64,000 bases of DNA from Gammaproteobacteria bacterium (GCA_014132595.1 BMAG01000021.1:43475-107474), one strand, 5' to 3'. Numbered from the stretch's first letter, positions 35,930 to 46,108 are shown. Translations and numbers: made by a program. Notes: generated by a model from the letters alone, not told the origin.

Positions 35930-37213
35930 TCATTCTGAAGTGAGCACTTCTCTGATGAGTTTCATTTGTTTTTGCAAAGCACCGCGATTAGCTGCAACAA
36001 CCTGATAAGCATTTTCACCGATTTCATCGCGATAATTTTTATCTGCAAAAAAATGTTCGACTTGATCTGCTAATTCTTCTGCATTCTGCACAATCATCAT
36101 GCCTTTTGCATTAAGCAGCATCTGGCTAATTTCCTGAAAATTAAAAAGCACAGGACCTGTTATCACCGGTTTATGTAATACAGCAGGTTCCAATACATTG
36201 TGTCCACCTACTTGTGCAAAACTACCTGCTACAAATGCGACTTGGGTCACCTCATAAAATAACAACATCTCACCCATGGTATCGCCTAAATAAACTTGTG
36301 TCTGATGCGAGCATGCTTCACCGCTCTCGCGTGTCACCACACTAAATCCTTGCTGTTTAATCAATTCAAGTACCGATGGAAAACGATCCGGATGACGAGG
36401 CACTAAAATTAATAACGCTTGCGGATATTTTTTTAATATTAAGCGATGTGCCGCCAAGATAATTTCTTCTTCTCCAGGATGTGTACTTGCTGCAACCCAG
36501 ATCATCCTCTCTTTACCTAACACTTCCCGCAATGTTTCACTTTTTTCAGATAAATTAACAGGTAATTCCAAATCAAATTTTAAATTTCCTGTGACAGTGA
36601 CTTTTTCTCGCTTCATTCCTAACTGAATAAAACGCTCTGCATCGGCAGATGCTGCCGCAGCCAAACTATGCAGCGAAGAAAGAATGTCACGCGTTAATTT
36701 TGCAATACGTGCATAACCGCGCGCTGATTTTTCGGATAAGCGTGCATTTAAAAGTACAACAGGAATCTCGCGCCTCTTACAACTTGCAAATAAATTCGGC
36801 CATAGTTCCGTTTCCATGATGACTGCCGCTCGGGGATTAATACAATCCAAAAATCGCTCCATGGCATTCGGCAGATCATAAGGAATGTAGACTTGCTTGA
36901 TACTCTCTTTAAAAGCAGCCTTTGCTCGAGCCGCACCCGTCGGCGTCATATTCGTCACAACTAAAGGAAGATCAGGAAATTCTTGCATGATGGCTTTAAT
37001 TAAAGGAATAGCGGCCAACGTCTCACCCACTGAGACGGCATGCACCCAAATGGATTTTTCCAGTTTAAAAGGACAATATCCCATCCGCTCAGCCCAGCCT
37101 TTTCGATAACCTGGGATATGTCTGGAACGCCACAAAAGACGTAAAAAAACAAAAGGCAAAATGAGATAAAACAAAAAAGTATATAAGTAGCGCAAGCGAT
37201 GTTCCTCTATCAT
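35930..37213 (-). CDS. waaA: 3-deoxy-D-manno-octulosonic acid (Kdo) transferase
   Basis: Inner-membrane GT-B glycosyltransferase that adds Kdo to lipid IVA in lipopolysaccharide core synthesis. About 427 residues: N-terminal anchor helix (about 9-26), acceptor domain with WVHAVSVGETLAAIPL (about 51-66), ETELWPNLF, then a donor domain with VAASTHPGEEE and FVAGSFAQVGGHNVLEPA. It is present alone, transcribed leftward; the mono- or bifunctional nature cannot be read from sequence. Confidence 0.95.
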   Translation of the reverse strand: MIEEHRLRYLYTFLFYLILPFVFLRLLWRSRHIPGYRKGWAERMGYCPFKLEKSIWVHAVSVGETLAAIPLIKAIMQEFPDLPLVVTNMTPTGAARAKAAFKESIKQVYIPYDLPNAMERFLDCINPRAAVIMETELWPNLFASCKRREIPVVLLNARLSEKSARGYARIAKLTRDILSSLHSLAAAASADAERFIQLGMKREKVTVTGNLKFDLELPVNLSEKSETLREVLGKERMIWVAASTHPGEEEIILAAHRLILKKYPQALLILVPRHPDRFPSVLELIKQQGFSVVTRESGEACSHQTQVYLGDTMGEMLLFYEVTQVAFVAGSFAQVGGHNVLEPAVLHKPVITGPVLFNFQEISQMLLNAKGMMIVQNAEELADQVEHFFADKNYRDEIGENAYQVVAANRGALQKQMKLIREVLTSE

Positions 37214-37298
37214 TTTTAAACTTTTCTTTTAGCGCGAGAAACGATACCATAAAGCCATCTTTAATGCTGCCCCTTTTAACTATTAGAGACTCACTCTC

Positions 37299-37964
37299 AT
37301 GTCCGATTACTTGATTGCACCCTCATTATTGTCTGCTGATTTTGCCCGCTTAGGTGAAGAAGCTGTCAACGTCTTAAAAGCAGGCGGTGATATGCTGCAT
37401 CTGGATGTGATGGACAATCATTACGTGCCCAATTTAACGGTGGGACCCTTAGTTTGTGACGCATTACGTAAATATGGCATAAAAGCTCCTATCGACGTCC
37501 ATCTGATGACCCGTCCCGTCGATTCGCTGATTGTTGATTTTGCTAAAGCAGGCGCAAGCCATATTACTTTTCATCCTGAAAGTACAGATCATATCGACCG
37601 CAGTCTAGCACTCATTCATACGCATGGCTGTAAAGCAGGTCTGGCATTAAATCCGGCCACTTCTTTGGATTGTTTAGAATATGTTATGGATCAACTCGAT
37701 CTTATCCTTGTTATGTCGGTTAACCCGGGTTTTGGCGGACAAAAATTTATACCCAGCTCACTTGAAAAAATTAAAAAGCTTCGTACATTAATAGATAAAA
37801 GCGGCAAAAAAATCCGATTAGCTGTCGATGGCGGCATTAATACAGAAAACATTCATGAAGTGGCTAACGCCGGTGCAGATATGTTTATTATGGGTTCAGC
37901 CATATTCACCCAGCCTGATTATGCCCATATCATAAATAAGGCGCGCCAGGCATTACAAAAGTGA
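37299..37964 (+). CDS. rpe: Ribulose-phosphate 3-epimerase
   Basis: Interconverts ribulose-5-phosphate and xylulose-5-phosphate in the pentose phosphate pathway. TIM-barrel metalloenzyme of 221 residues: [31 protein letters not shown] (metal-binding His and Asp), [18 protein letters not shown] and VDGGIN. Partner enzyme RpiA is encoded at 43.2 kb. Its stop overlaps the likely start of the VOC gene. Confidence 0.96.
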   Translation: MSDYLIAPSLLSADFARLGEEAVNVLKAGGDMLHLDVMDNHYVPNLTVGPLVCDALRKYGIKAPIDVHLMTRPVDSLIVDFAKAGASHITFHPESTDHIDRSLALIHTHGCKAGLALNPATSLDCLEYVMDQLDLILVMSVNPGFGGQKFIPSSLEKIKKLRTLIDKSGKKIRLAVDGGINTENIHEVANAGADMFIMGSAIFTQPDYAHIINKARQALQK

Positions 37965-38380
37965 GACAACCCATGCAACGACCTAATCCCACTGCCGGCC
38001 TCCACCACGTGGCCCTCTATGTCACTCATTTTGATGATTGCGAGTACTTCTATACCCAACTATTAGGAATGACCATCGACTGGCGCCCGGATCCTGATAA
38101 CCTCTATCTCACCTCTGGTAGTGATAACTTGGCACTCCATCGCGCTCCATCTGATTTTATTTTGGCCAAGCACCAGCGTCTCGATCATATTGGATTTTTC
38201 TTAAATAAACGTGAAGATGTCGATGCCTGGCATGAATTTTTACAGAATAATCATGTAAAGATCAAAGCTAAGCCAAAAGACCATCGCGATGGCACCCGTA
38301 GTTTTTACTGTGCCGACCCCGATGGGAACATCATCCAGCTGATACATATGCCTAAGAACCAATCAAATAATCTAAAATAA
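37961..38380 (+). CDS. VOC-superfamily (glyoxalase/dioxygenase-like) protein
   Basis: 139-residue protein with two beta-alpha-beta-beta-beta modules: [25 protein letters not shown] (residues about 13-37) and [21 protein letters not shown], ending [15 protein letters not shown]. Metal-ligand positions (His near 15, His near 71, Glu absent, final Gln in IIQL) are partly kept, so a metal-dependent enzyme is possible. It starts at a GTG overlapping the rpe stop, or at ATG 37973. The substrate is unknown. Confidence 0.85.
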   Translation: MRQPMQRPNPTAGLHHVALYVTHFDDCEYFYTQLLGMTIDWRPDPDNLYLTSGSDNLALHRAPSDFILAKHQRLDHIGFFLNKREDVDAWHEFLQNNHVKIKAKPKDHRDGTRSFYCADPDGNIIQLIHMPKNQSNNLK

Positions 38381-38447
38381 TTTCATAAGCCCTTCTTTAG
38401 CCCAAAAACTGATCTATTTTTGTCCGTTTGCAGCCCCAAAACAGGAG

Positions 38448-38453
38448 TATAAT
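38448..38453 (+). promoter_or_regulatory. Probable -10 box for the Gln/Gly-rich small gene
   Basis: A perfect TATAAT lies 36 bases before the ATG of the 80-residue gene. The -35 region is weak (TTTGCA at a short 15-base spacing). GGAGG stands at ideal spacing before the ATG. Together these suggest strong expression of the small protein. Confidence 0.5.
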
Positions 38454-38489
38454 GATCTTGTGTTCTTTTAAATTCTTCATGGAGGCTTT

Positions 38490-38732
38490 ATGAAAAACGA
38501 ATACAGCAAGAAGGATTACCAAGGATATCAAGCAACCGGTAAAGAAAACCGCAAACCAAATGCTCCCGCTACAGGTGGTTTTCCTAAAACTGGTGACCAA
38601 AGCAAGCAACAAAAAAATCCTCAACAACAACAGTACAACAAACAACAACAAAACACCAACACATGGGGCAAAAACTCCATTAGTGGTGACACCAATAAAG
38701 GTGGTCAAGGAGGCCATGGAGGTCAAAGATAA
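38490..38732 (+). CDS. Small hydrophilic Gln/Asn/Gly-rich protein
   Basis: 80 residues with no recognised domain. Lys/Tyr-rich head (MKNEYSKKDYQGYQ), a central Gln/Asn-rich stretch (about residues 39-58) and a Gly/His tail (KGGQGGHGGQR). It is predicted fully disordered and basic, with no signal sequence. Real-gene evidence: consensus -10, GGAGG ribosome site, and a strong terminator just after. It may be a nucleic-acid-binding or stress (hydrophilin-like) protein, or a secreted low-complexity protein; nothing in the sequence decides. Confidence 0.7.
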   Translation: MKNEYSKKDYQGYQATGKENRKPNAPATGGFPKTGDQSKQQKNPQQQQYNKQQQNTNTWGKNSISGDTNKGGQGGHGGQR

Positions 38733-38765
38733 TTTTTAAATTATCTTCAATCTCTAAAAGTAAAG

Positions 38766-38803
38766 ATCCTGGCTGTTTTTACGAATGGCCGGGATTTTTT
38801 TTG
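38766..38803 (+). terminator. Rho-independent terminator
   Basis: Stem ATCCTGGC/GCCGGGAT (38766-38773 with 38788-38795, one G-T pair), 14-base loop, then a run of eight T. It follows the small Gln/Gly-rich gene by 33 bases. Confidence 0.88.
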
Positions 38804-38940
38804 CGGCAATTTTTAATAAAATCAAGCACTAACGGTTTTCCAATACTGAGAAATCCACCAGCATCCGCCAAATTTTAGAATTCTTATCCTATACTGAAAA
38901 TACCCCCAAGCATTGCAAAAATGTGAGGTTAATTAAAAAT

Positions 38941-41900
38941 ATGAGAGCCCATGAAGCAATGGAAAATGAAGATCAGCCTCTTATAGAAGGTCGACTCGTG
39001 GGGCCTCCTGACCCTCAAGATTTGGCAAATCTAAGAGATAAACCGGATGATAAGCATTTTTTAAGTCGTGTATTTAATAAAGCGATTGTTAAGCTTGACG
39101 ATGAGATGAAAAGAATCACTCAAGCATTTTATACCAGTTATTTTGATCCAAAGATTACTCGTCCTAATTTTTCTAATTATGCCGATGATAAACAGGCCCA
39201 TGTCGATGAATCTCCTTTTGATAATAAGGGAAATTTTAAGCCTTGGCTAAAAAAATACATGCCAAAATCAAAACAACAAGCATTTAATCAATTTGTTAAT
39301 TATCTTTTAAAAAGAGCTTCTTTAGAAATTTATAATGAACAAGGAGAATTTAGACCGTGGGTCCGCGAAGCCTTAGGTACAAAAAAAATAACGGTGAATG
39401 GCGAAGAGAAAGACGCAGATCTTCTGGATGTATTAATCGAAATGTATGGTAGAGAAACATTACATACCGAATTAGCTCAAAGTGTTGCTTGTGCTTTTTG
39501 CGTTGATGTGAGAATGATAGAGCCTGAGATTGATCAGACTGTTGAGGAAGCAGCAACGGCTGATCTAGATAATCGTCTAGAAGAAAAAGATCTCTTATTT
39601 CTAATTTTAAACTCACAAATTTCCGCATACATCAAAATGAGAGTTCAATTAAATCATCTTAAAAATAATCTTGCAGCTAACAGCACTAACATCGCTTACG
39701 CTCCCCTAAATAAAATCTGCGAGGCATTGGCCAAGCAAGGACAAGAAAGAATTTATGTTTTAGAAAATAACATGTGCCAAGATCCTGGCAAGATCGTTAA
39801 TCTGATGGATTTAGCCAATGCAATGTATAGCCTTCCCTCTACTAGTCCTCTTTTTTTAAATTGCTATGCTTTGCTCAATGGCAAGCATTCTAAAAAAAAT
39901 ATGGCCCAAATAAAACAAGTGTTAGAAGCTCTAGATATACTTAAAAAGTATGAGAATTATTTAAATAATTTTTCAGATAAAAATTCTGAAATTTACCTCA
40001 ATCGAGAAAAATATATCGATAATCAACGACAAATATTGTCTGATCTCATGGTTAATAACAATTATAAGGGCATCAATCAATTCGTCGAATCCTTGACTGA
40101 ATCCAATGTCTCAATGTTACGACTAGATACGCTATATAAGGCATTAGAAAACCCATCAGATGCTAAAGATAATGATCAATACCAAAAAATGGGGCGAGCT
40201 GTTTACAATGAAGGAGTATCTTTGGTCGCAAACTCACTTCAAAACGGCAAAAAAATCCCAGCTATCCTTGCAGAAACTCTTCTTACAGCACAAAACATTA
40301 TCAATAATAAAGATACTGCAAAGGAGCTTAAAGAAAAATTAAAAAAACGTTTTGATGATTTACCTGCGCCCGAAAAAAAACATGACATGGATCCTGGATA
40401 CGCTAAATATCTCGCAGCGTTAATTAACCTTGGAAATATAGGCCCTGATTTCAAACAAAAAACATTTGATGAATGGAGCGAAGAAAAAAGACAATCAGAA
40501 AAAACTCAACTTCTATCGCTATTTACACAGCTCGATGATATTAGATTTCGCTGTCTCAGAGAGCTGCCTCCTTGTCTTGAAAGTAGTGCAATTGACATTG
40601 CGATTGAAGGGTTATTGTCAAAATCTGCAGATTCAATCAATGGCAAAGACGACGCCGAAAGAGGCTTATTGCTTTATTCTAATGACAGTCTTATTCAAGC
40701 ATTGAACGCCTTACTTCATTACAATAACGCTCTCAGTGAAGTAAAAGATGAAACATCCGCTCTCCACATGAGCAAAGGGAATCTTCTGGCCCAAAAAGAA
40801 ACTGAATTACTTAGTCTTCTCAGAGAGGGAAAAGATTTAAGTGATTTTACTCGTATGCTTGAACAAGATAGTTTATTAATCGATAATTTTAATGCCTTGC
40901 ACAAAGAGATGTGGTCATTGAAGCAAAGTGAAAAAAAAGAGAGCTCACCTGAAACAAAAGAAAATTTGAAAGTCATGAAAGAAGCAGGCCTTGATCTTCT
41001 TGCTGAAAACCAAAAAATGGCTCTTGAAATATTACAACGAAAACATGATGAAGCCGACTTGCGTTGGCCAAATGAATGCGTGAAAGCAATGACAGATGCG
41101 ATCAAGAATCGCGGTAAAGAAAAAGAATCTCAAGAACCACTGCTCAAATTAGATGATTTATCAAAAAATCCGCCTGGAAATCCGAATCGCAAAAGAAAAA
41201 TTATCGGAGCCATTGCTGCATTTGTTTTTGCAGGTGTCTGTCTTGCGGGCATACCTTTTACATTCGGCTTAAGTGCTGCCATTGGCGTTGGAGTGGCAGC
41301 TGGCATGGTGGGAGGCGGTGCATTACTGGCTGCCATATCGAGTAGATATGCTTATACTCATTCAGATAGAAAAATGGCAAAGCCATTGCAGAAAAAAATA
41401 GCGGCATTAACGAGTAGCGCAAGTGGTCTTTTTGTAAAGCCTAAAACGACACGGCAGCCTGCAGAACCTCAAAGCACTACCTTATCCGTCGAGTCTAAAA
41501 AATTAATGGGAGAAATCATTCAATCCTTACAAGAAACAGGTTCATTAAGCAAAGAACAAGCCGATTTACTTTATAAGACAGCTAATCGGGATAAAACGCT
41601 AAGAAATTTTATCAGCCAGTACATTGTTCCGCATCTAAGTGATGCGACATTATATTATTTGACGGATGCAATGATGCAGGCTCAGCTTCGTGATGTTAAT
41701 AATACAGTTATGATGCTTCGCATGACAAATTTAGGTTCAGATCTTTATGCAGCATTTTTCAAAAGGGTGAATCCTTCTTCTGATGCCTATCAAATAAGAA
41801 TAACTCCAGAACTGAATGCGTTAAATAATTTAATCATTGAAAACATGAGACAAAATGGCCAGCCACATCCTGAGCAATCTGCGGGTAAGGCCATATTTTT

Positions 41901-42753
41901 TAGGATGTTTAATTTTATTCCGGGTGCAAGCGATAGCAGAATGACTTCGCTCGTTGAAAGTTTTGCAACCGCACCACAACCGACCGTTCCTGTTGAAAAA
42001 GCCACTATACCGTCTATAAATCTGGATGCATCAGTTAACAATACTAAAGAATTTGATGCACTTAAACTCGTTAGCGAAAAATTACTTTTATTGAGTGATG
42101 CAATCGATCCTATTCCAGATGAAGGAATGAAAATCGCAGCCCTTATCTTATTGGAAAAGGCAATCAGTAAAAATAATGAATTTGAGGCAAAATTTTCAAG
42201 TGAAACTGATGAAGCAAATCTTAAGGAAATGCGATCTGAAGCTATAAAAAAACAAAGCTTTATGACTAAAATTATCGCGGCTATTGAAGGGAGCAAAGAA
42301 GATAATCCGGGTTATCGCATCAATTTCCTCTCATTGATTGCCATGGATCAAAAGTTTAAATCTTATTTAGATAAAAATGAATTTGGAAATTCTTTAGCCC
42401 AGTTTGTGATTCAGGCTGCGATTGCCGAATTAAATAACCCGGAAAACCCTAATAAGGACCATGATCCAGAAACGCTCACAGAATTTCGTAAAGAGAGTTT
42501 AATGCTTGCTGAAAAATTCAAAGATAATCCTGAAAAATTAGCTGATTTATGTTCTCTTGTGACAAGTGTTATCAAAACCGATTATTTAAAAAACTCCACA
42601 GAAAAATTTAATGCTGCGATTAGTCTTACAAATGAAAAGGTTCAAAATAATCAAGAAAAATATAAAGGTAATAATGAGTTTGACAAGTTACATAGCGTAT
42701 TACAAAAATTCCTTGCCGCTCCTGCAGTTCAAAATGTACAAGCTATGCGTTGA
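38941..42753 (+). CDS. Large orphan protein (1270 residues), candidate secreted effector
   Basis: No known family recognised. ATG at 38941 with GAGG 12 bases upstream; a GTG at 38923 would add six residues. Seen: a charged N-terminus with no signal peptide; two similar motifs 38 residues apart, GNFKPWLKKY (97-106) and GEFRPWVREA (135-144); long acidic/basic helical stretches to about 740; a pair of hydrophobic helices (about 753-800) rich in Ala and Gly; then another helical region to the end. The sequence is Lys/Glu/Asn-rich and AT-rich. A soluble start, a central membrane hairpin, very large size and no bacterial family fit translocated effectors of intracellular Legionellales, but that is inference. 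Confidence 0.7.
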   Translation: MRAHEAMENEDQPLIEGRLVGPPDPQDLANLRDKPDDKHFLSRVFNKAIVKLDDEMKRITQAFYTSYFDPKITRPNFSNYADDKQAHVDESPFDNKGNFKPWLKKYMPKSKQQAFNQFVNYLLKRASLEIYNEQGEFRPWVREALGTKKITVNGEEKDADLLDVLIEMYGRETLHTELAQSVACAFCVDVRMIEPEIDQTVEEAATADLDNRLEEKDLLFLILNSQISAYIKMRVQLNHLKNNLAANSTNIAYAPLNKICEALAKQGQERIYVLENNMCQDPGKIVNLMDLANAMYSLPSTSPLFLNCYALLNGKHSKKNMAQIKQVLEALDILKKYENYLNNFSDKNSEIYLNREKYIDNQRQILSDLMVNNNYKGINQFVESLTESNVSMLRLDTLYKALENPSDAKDNDQYQKMGRAVYNEGVSLVANSLQNGKKIPAILAETLLTAQNIINNKDTAKELKEKLKKRFDDLPAPEKKHDMDPGYAKYLAALINLGNIGPDFKQKTFDEWSEEKRQSEKTQLLSLFTQLDDIRFRCLRELPPCLESSAIDIAIEGLLSKSADSINGKDDAERGLLLYSNDSLIQALNALLHYNNALSEVKDETSALHMSKGNLLAQKETELLSLLREGKDLSDFTRMLEQDSLLIDNFNALHKEMWSLKQSEKKESSPETKENLKVMKEAGLDLLAENQKMALEILQRKHDEADLRWPNECVKAMTDAIKNRGKEKESQEPLLKLDDLSKNPPGNPNRKRKIIGAIAAFVFAGVCLAGIPFTFGLSAAIGVGVAAGMVGGGALLAAISSRYAYTHSDRKMAKPLQKKIAALTSSASGLFVKPKTTRQPAEPQSTTLSVESKKLMGEIIQSLQETGSLSKEQADLLYKTANRDKTLRNFISQYIVPHLSDATLYYLTDAMMQAQLRDVNNTVMMLRMTNLGSDLYAAFFKRVNPSSDAYQIRITPELNALNNLIIENMRQNGQPHPEQSAGKAIFFRMFNFIPGASDSRMTSLVESFATAPQPTVPVEKATIPSINLDASVNNTKEFDALKLVSEKLLLLSDAIDPIPDEGMKIAALILLEKAISKNNEFEAKFSSETDEANLKEMRSEAIKKQSFMTKIIAAIEGSKEDNPGYRINFLSLIAMDQKFKSYLDKNEFGNSLAQFVIQAAIAELNNPENPNKDHDPETLTEFRKESLMLAEKFKDNPEKLADLCSLVTSVIKTDYLKNSTEKFNAAISLTNEKVQNNQEKYKGNNEFDKLHSVLQKFLAAPAVQNVQAMR

Positions 42754-42777
42754 AAGGGAGGGGAATATTAAATCCCC

Positions 42778-43128
42778 TTACTTATCCTTCTCCTCATCAT
42801 CTTCATCTTTAACTTCTTTCCAGTTTTGCGGCATGCCACCGGGTCGGGGCCTTGTACTTAAAGGAGTAGGGCTAAAAACTTGTCGGCTACCTTTGCCTTG
42901 TGAAGAGGAGGAGTCAGAACCTGAAGAGCTTGAGACAGGGATCACGGCATCTTTTTGCGTTAATTCTTGCTCCAGATCAGAGCCATCGTAAATACGATAG
43001 GATGCCATGATTTTCATGTTGATGTCGTTTAATAATTGTTTCTGAATATGCTCCCTGGCTTCTTCTAAACTAGGAACATCTTTTTCAAATAATTCAGAAC
43101 GGCCAAAAACTTTTTTTACAGTGTACAT
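42778..43128 (-). CDS. Hypothetical protein with acidic Ser-rich tail
   Basis: 116 residues, unrecognised. The N-terminal half (MYTVKKVFGRSELF, then VPSLEEAREHIQKQLLNDI and MASYRIYDGSDLEQEL) looks like a small alpha/beta domain. The second half is low complexity: a serine run (about 66-77), a Pro/Arg region and an acidic-lysine end. There is no signal or membrane helix. The ATG has AGGAAAC upstream. Convergent with the 1270-residue gene, 24 bases apart. A tail of this kind can be a translocation signal or just a linker. Confidence 0.65.
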   Translation of the reverse strand: MYTVKKVFGRSELFEKDVPSLEEAREHIQKQLLNDINMKIMASYRIYDGSDLEQELTQKDAVIPVSSSSGSDSSSSQGKGSRQVFSPTPLSTRPRPGGMPQNWKEVKDEDDEEKDK

Positions 43129-43164
43129 CCTGTTTCCTCCTAAAAAATGTATGCATTCATTATT

Positions 43165-43818
43165 TTAAAGTGTTTTGACTCCTCCTGGAGTCGCAAGCAA
43201 CAACACATCCGCAGGCCGCATAGCAAAAATACCATTCGCAACAACTCCTACGATATTATTTAATTCCTGCTCAAGCGCTACCGGATTTAAAATCTTTAAA
43301 TTATAAACATCTAGAATAACATTGCCATTATCTGTAACAAACCCTTGCCGATAAACAGGATCACCGCCCAATTTAACAATTTTTCGTGCAACATAGCTGC
43401 GCGCCATTGGAATCACTTCAATCGCAACAGGAAATGTCCCAAGCAAATCGACTTGTTTAGACTGATCCACAATACAAATAAATTTTTTTGAAACAGCCGC
43501 TACAATTTTTTCTCGTGTAAGAGCACCGCCCCCGCCTTTTATCATTTGCTTGTAAGGATTGATCTCATCAGCGCCATCCACATACAAAAGCAATTCGCTC
43601 ACGCTGTTTAAATCGACTAGCGGAATAGATAAAGCCTTGAGACGTTCTGCTGATGCATTTGAACTTGCCACAGCCCCTTCAATTTTTCCTTTTACATTTT
43701 TCAAAGCATCAATAAAAAAATTCACGGTTGATCCACTGCCGATGCCAAGCACCGCGCCATGCTCGATATAATCAAGCGCCGCCATTGCAGCCGATTTTTT
43801 AAGTGCATCTTGATCCAT
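43165..43818 (-). CDS. rpiA: Ribose-5-phosphate isomerase A
   Basis: Interconverts ribose-5-phosphate and ribulose-5-phosphate. 217 residues with [12 protein letters not shown] (about 21-32), LYVDGADEI with the catalytic aspartate pair (about 80-88), and [16 protein letters not shown] (about 93-108). It is last in a leftward run hslV-hslU-DUF971-rpiA, starting two bases from the DUF971 stop. Confidence 0.96.
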   Translation of the reverse strand: MDQDALKKSAAMAALDYIEHGAVLGIGSGSTVNFFIDALKNVKGKIEGAVASSNASAERLKALSIPLVDLNSVSELLLYVDGADEINPYKQMIKGGGGALTREKIVAAVSKKFICIVDQSKQVDLLGTFPVAIEVIPMARSYVARKIVKLGGDPVYRQGFVTDNGNVILDVYNLKILNPVALEQELNNIVGVVANGIFAMRPADVLLLATPGGVKTL

Positions 43819-43819
43819 T

Positions 43820-44143
43820 TTATTTTCCTTCTTTAACTAGATTTTTACCTAAGTTGTATAATGTATCCCAACTATAAATACCGGTACGATGCCCATCACT
43901 AAAAATAAGTTTAATGGCATATTGTCCGACGGGCTCAATGGCCAAGATGTTCACCTGATTTTTTAACATTTCTGCTTTCATGGTCTCTGTCAGTTGACGC
44001 ATTTCTGCAGAAGTCGAACAGGCTCGCAAATAAGCACAGGGTAAAAGGAACTGTTCACCTGAATCGTACTCCAATTCAAGCAGACGAGAGACTTTATGCA
44101 AAGTAATTTTTGTTGGAATTGGACTGATTTGCGATTCGCTCAT
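43820..44143 (-). CDS. DUF971-domain protein
   Basis: 107 residues matching the DUF971 fold (the N-terminal domain of gamma-butyrobetaine hydroxylase as a stand-alone protein): [23 protein letters not shown], then the [27 protein letters not shown] block, the most conserved part. Stand-alone DUF971 proteins sit beside hslU in many proteobacteria, as here (four-base overlap). One clade is linked to iron-sulphur or FeS/ubiquinone biology, but no function is proven for this position. Confidence 0.88.
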   Translation of the reverse strand: MSESQISPIPTKITLHKVSRLLELEYDSGEQFLLPCAYLRACSTSAEMRQLTETMKAEMLKNQVNILAIEPVGQYAIKLIFSDGHRTGIYSWDTLYNLGKNLVKEGK

Positions 44144-45477
44144 AAAATATAACGGCTCAAATCTTCATCTTTTACTAAGGCCTGCAAATGTTTATTCACA
44201 TAAGCGGCATTAATAGAAACTGTTTTATTGCTAAAATCGGGTCCTTCAAAAGAAAGCTCTTCCAGTAACCGTTCAAGCACAGTATGTAGTCGACGAGCCC
44301 CGATATTTTCTGTGCGTTCGTTCACTTCCCAGGCCACCTCAGCAATTCGTCTCACCCCTTCGCTGACAAATTTAATTTTTACTTTTTCAGTGCCAAGTAA
44401 TGCCACATATTGCTCTGTTAAAGAAGCAGTGGGCTCCGTTAAAATACGAACGAAATCATCGGTGCTCAATGCTTTTAGTTCCACACGAATCGGTAAACGG
44501 CCTTGTAATTCAGGAATTAAATCAGAAGGTTTTGAATAGTGAAACGCACCCGATGCTATAAAAAGAATATGATCTGTACGCACCATGCCGTATTTAGTGG
44601 AGACTGTGGATCCTTCAATCAAAGGCAGTAAATCGCGCTGCACACCTTCACGAGAAACATCAGCTCCGGTATGCTCGGAACGTCGTGCAATTTTATCAAT
44701 TTCATCTAAAAACACGATGCCATTTTGCTCGACGCTTTCTAATGCGCGTGCTTTTAAATCTTCATCATCAATTAATTTAACAGCTTCTTCGTCGCGTAAA
44801 ATTTTTCGAGCATCCGCAATTTTAATTTTTCGCATTTTTCTGCGTTCACTCGATAAATTTTGAAACATGCTTTGCAATTGATTGGTCATTTCTTCCATGC
44901 CGGGTGGTGCCATAATTTCAACACCCATTGGCGAGGCAGAAACTTCAATTTCAATTTCTTTATCATCCAATGTGCCTTCACGTAATTTCTTGCGAAAAAG
45001 CTGTCTTGCACTGGTGTCTTCTTTTGTCGTTTCTGTTGTCTCGCTTGTAAAATTACCACGAGCAGGAGGCAATAAAACATCCAGGATACGTTCATGCGCA
45101 GCATCTTCTGCTTGCTGGCGCACATTATTCATTTCCTCTTCGCGTTTTCTTTTAATTTCCATATCCATCAAATCACGAATGATGGAATCCACATCACGGC
45201 CGACATAGCCGACTTCTGTAAATTTAGTCGCCTCCACTTTAATGAAAGGCGCATCTACTAATTTTGCGACGCGTCTTGCGATTTCTGTTTTGCCTACACC
45301 AGTGGGTCCAATCATTAAAATATTTTTAGGCATGATTTCATCGGCCAATTCTTTTGGCAGCTGTTTGCGGCGCCACCGATTACGTAATGCAATTGCAACC
45401 GCACGCTTAGCAGATGCTTGACCGATGATGTATTTGTCAAGTTCATTGACTATTTCTTTAGGTGTCATAGATAACAT
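44140..45477 (-). CDS. hslU: ATP-dependent protease ATPase subunit HslU
   Basis: AAA+ unfoldase that feeds substrates to HslV. About 445 residues from the ATG at 45477, whose [10 protein letters not shown] matches the E. coli start; the frame open to 45546 lies inside hslV. Walker A GPTGVGKT is at residues 57-64, Walker B is [12 protein letters not shown], a charged I domain covers about 110-240, and the C-terminal tail ends DEDLSRYIL, the conserved HslV-activating tail. hslV-hslU pair, probably heat-shock induced. Confidence 0.96.
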   Translation of the reverse strand: MLSMTPKEIVNELDKYIIGQASAKRAVAIALRNRWRRKQLPKELADEIMPKNILMIGPTGVGKTEIARRVAKLVDAPFIKVEATKFTEVGYVGRDVDSIIRDLMDMEIKRKREEEMNNVRQQAEDAAHERILDVLLPPARGNFTSETTETTKEDTSARQLFRKKLREGTLDDKEIEIEVSASPMGVEIMAPPGMEEMTNQLQSMFQNLSSERRKMRKIKIADARKILRDEEAVKLIDDEDLKARALESVEQNGIVFLDEIDKIARRSEHTGADVSREGVQRDLLPLIEGSTVSTKYGMVRTDHILFIASGAFHYSKPSDLIPELQGRLPIRVELKALSTDDFVRILTEPTASLTEQYVALLGTEKVKIKFVSEGVRRIAEVAWEVNERTENIGARRLHTVLERLLEELSFEGPDFSNKTVSINAAYVNKHLQALVKDEDLSRYIL

Positions 45478-45491
45478 ATAGAATTTCACTC

Positions 45492-46037
45492 TTATTCTTT
45501 CTGGGTTAACGTTTCGATGGTAAAGGTATCGTTGGTATAGACGCATTGAGAAGCTGCAATGCTCAAGGATTTTTCAACGATGCTGCGCGCATCCATCTTT
45601 GTATTTTCAAGCAAGGCCAAAGCCGCCGATTTAGCAAAAGGGCCGCCCGATCCGATCGCCATGACGCCTTGTTCAGGCTCAATGACATCACCATTCCCTG
45701 TAATAATTAATGATGCTTTGGCATCTGCAACTGCAAGCAATGCTTCTAAGCGCCGCAAGACACGATCTGTCCGCCAATCTTTTGCCATTTCAACAGCGGC
45801 ACGTACGAGATTACCTTGATGTGTTTCAAGCTTTGCTTCAAAACGCTCAAACAAGGTAAAAGCATCTGCTGTACCGCCAGCGAAGCCCGCAATCACTTTA
45901 TCATTATATAAACGACGGACTTTACGAGCATTCGATTTCATAATGGTGGGGCCCATTGATACCTGGCCGTCGCCGCCAATCACTACAATGTTATTGCGCC
46001 TTACCGATAAAATTGTCGTACCGCGGTATTGTTCCAA
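45492..46037 (-). CDS. hslV: ATP-dependent protease peptidase subunit HslV
   Basis: N-terminal-threonine peptidase related to proteasome beta subunits. 181 residues. A short propeptide MEQYRG precedes [10 protein letters not shown], so Thr7 becomes the catalytic N-terminus after processing. [28 protein letters not shown] is highly conserved. The start codon is TTG, supported by AAGGAG seven bases before and by conservation of MEQ. A sigma32-like promoter lies upstream. Confidence 0.96.
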   Translation of the reverse strand: MEQYRGTTILSVRRNNIVVIGGDGQVSMGPTIMKSNARKVRRLYNDKVIAGFAGGTADAFTLFERFEAKLETHQGNLVRAAVEMAKDWRTDRVLRRLEALLAVADAKASLIITGNGDVIEPEQGVMAIGSGGPFAKSAALALLENTKMDARSIVEKSLSIAASQCVYTNDTFTIETLTQKE

Positions 46038-46077
46038 AGGTAGTCTCCTTATACATGATGTGGTTTTATTTTTAAGT

Positions 46078-46106
46078 ATATAAGGGCAAAATAGACAATT
46101 TTCAAG
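46078..46106 (-). promoter_or_regulatory. Sigma32-like promoter for hslV-hslU
   Basis: On the minus strand: CTTGAAA (46106-46100), a 13-base spacer, then CCCTTATAT (46086-46078), against the sigma32 consensus CTTGAAA-N(13-17)-CCCCATnT. The -35 is exact and the -10 is close. It stands about 40 bases before the hslV start, and the SPOR gene ends just beyond it. Confidence 0.65.
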
Positions 46107-46108
46107 CG

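Noticed and set aside
41130..42296. Antisense open frames within the 1270-residue gene (60-168 codons)
   Set aside because: They are shadows of an AT-rich, Lys/Glu-rich coding strand, which reads as Phe/Leu/Ser-rich on the complement; no ribosome sites or family features.
45478..45546. HslU extension into hslV
   Set aside because: It lies within the hslV coding region, and the ATG at 45477 matches the conserved HslU start MxxMTPKEIV.
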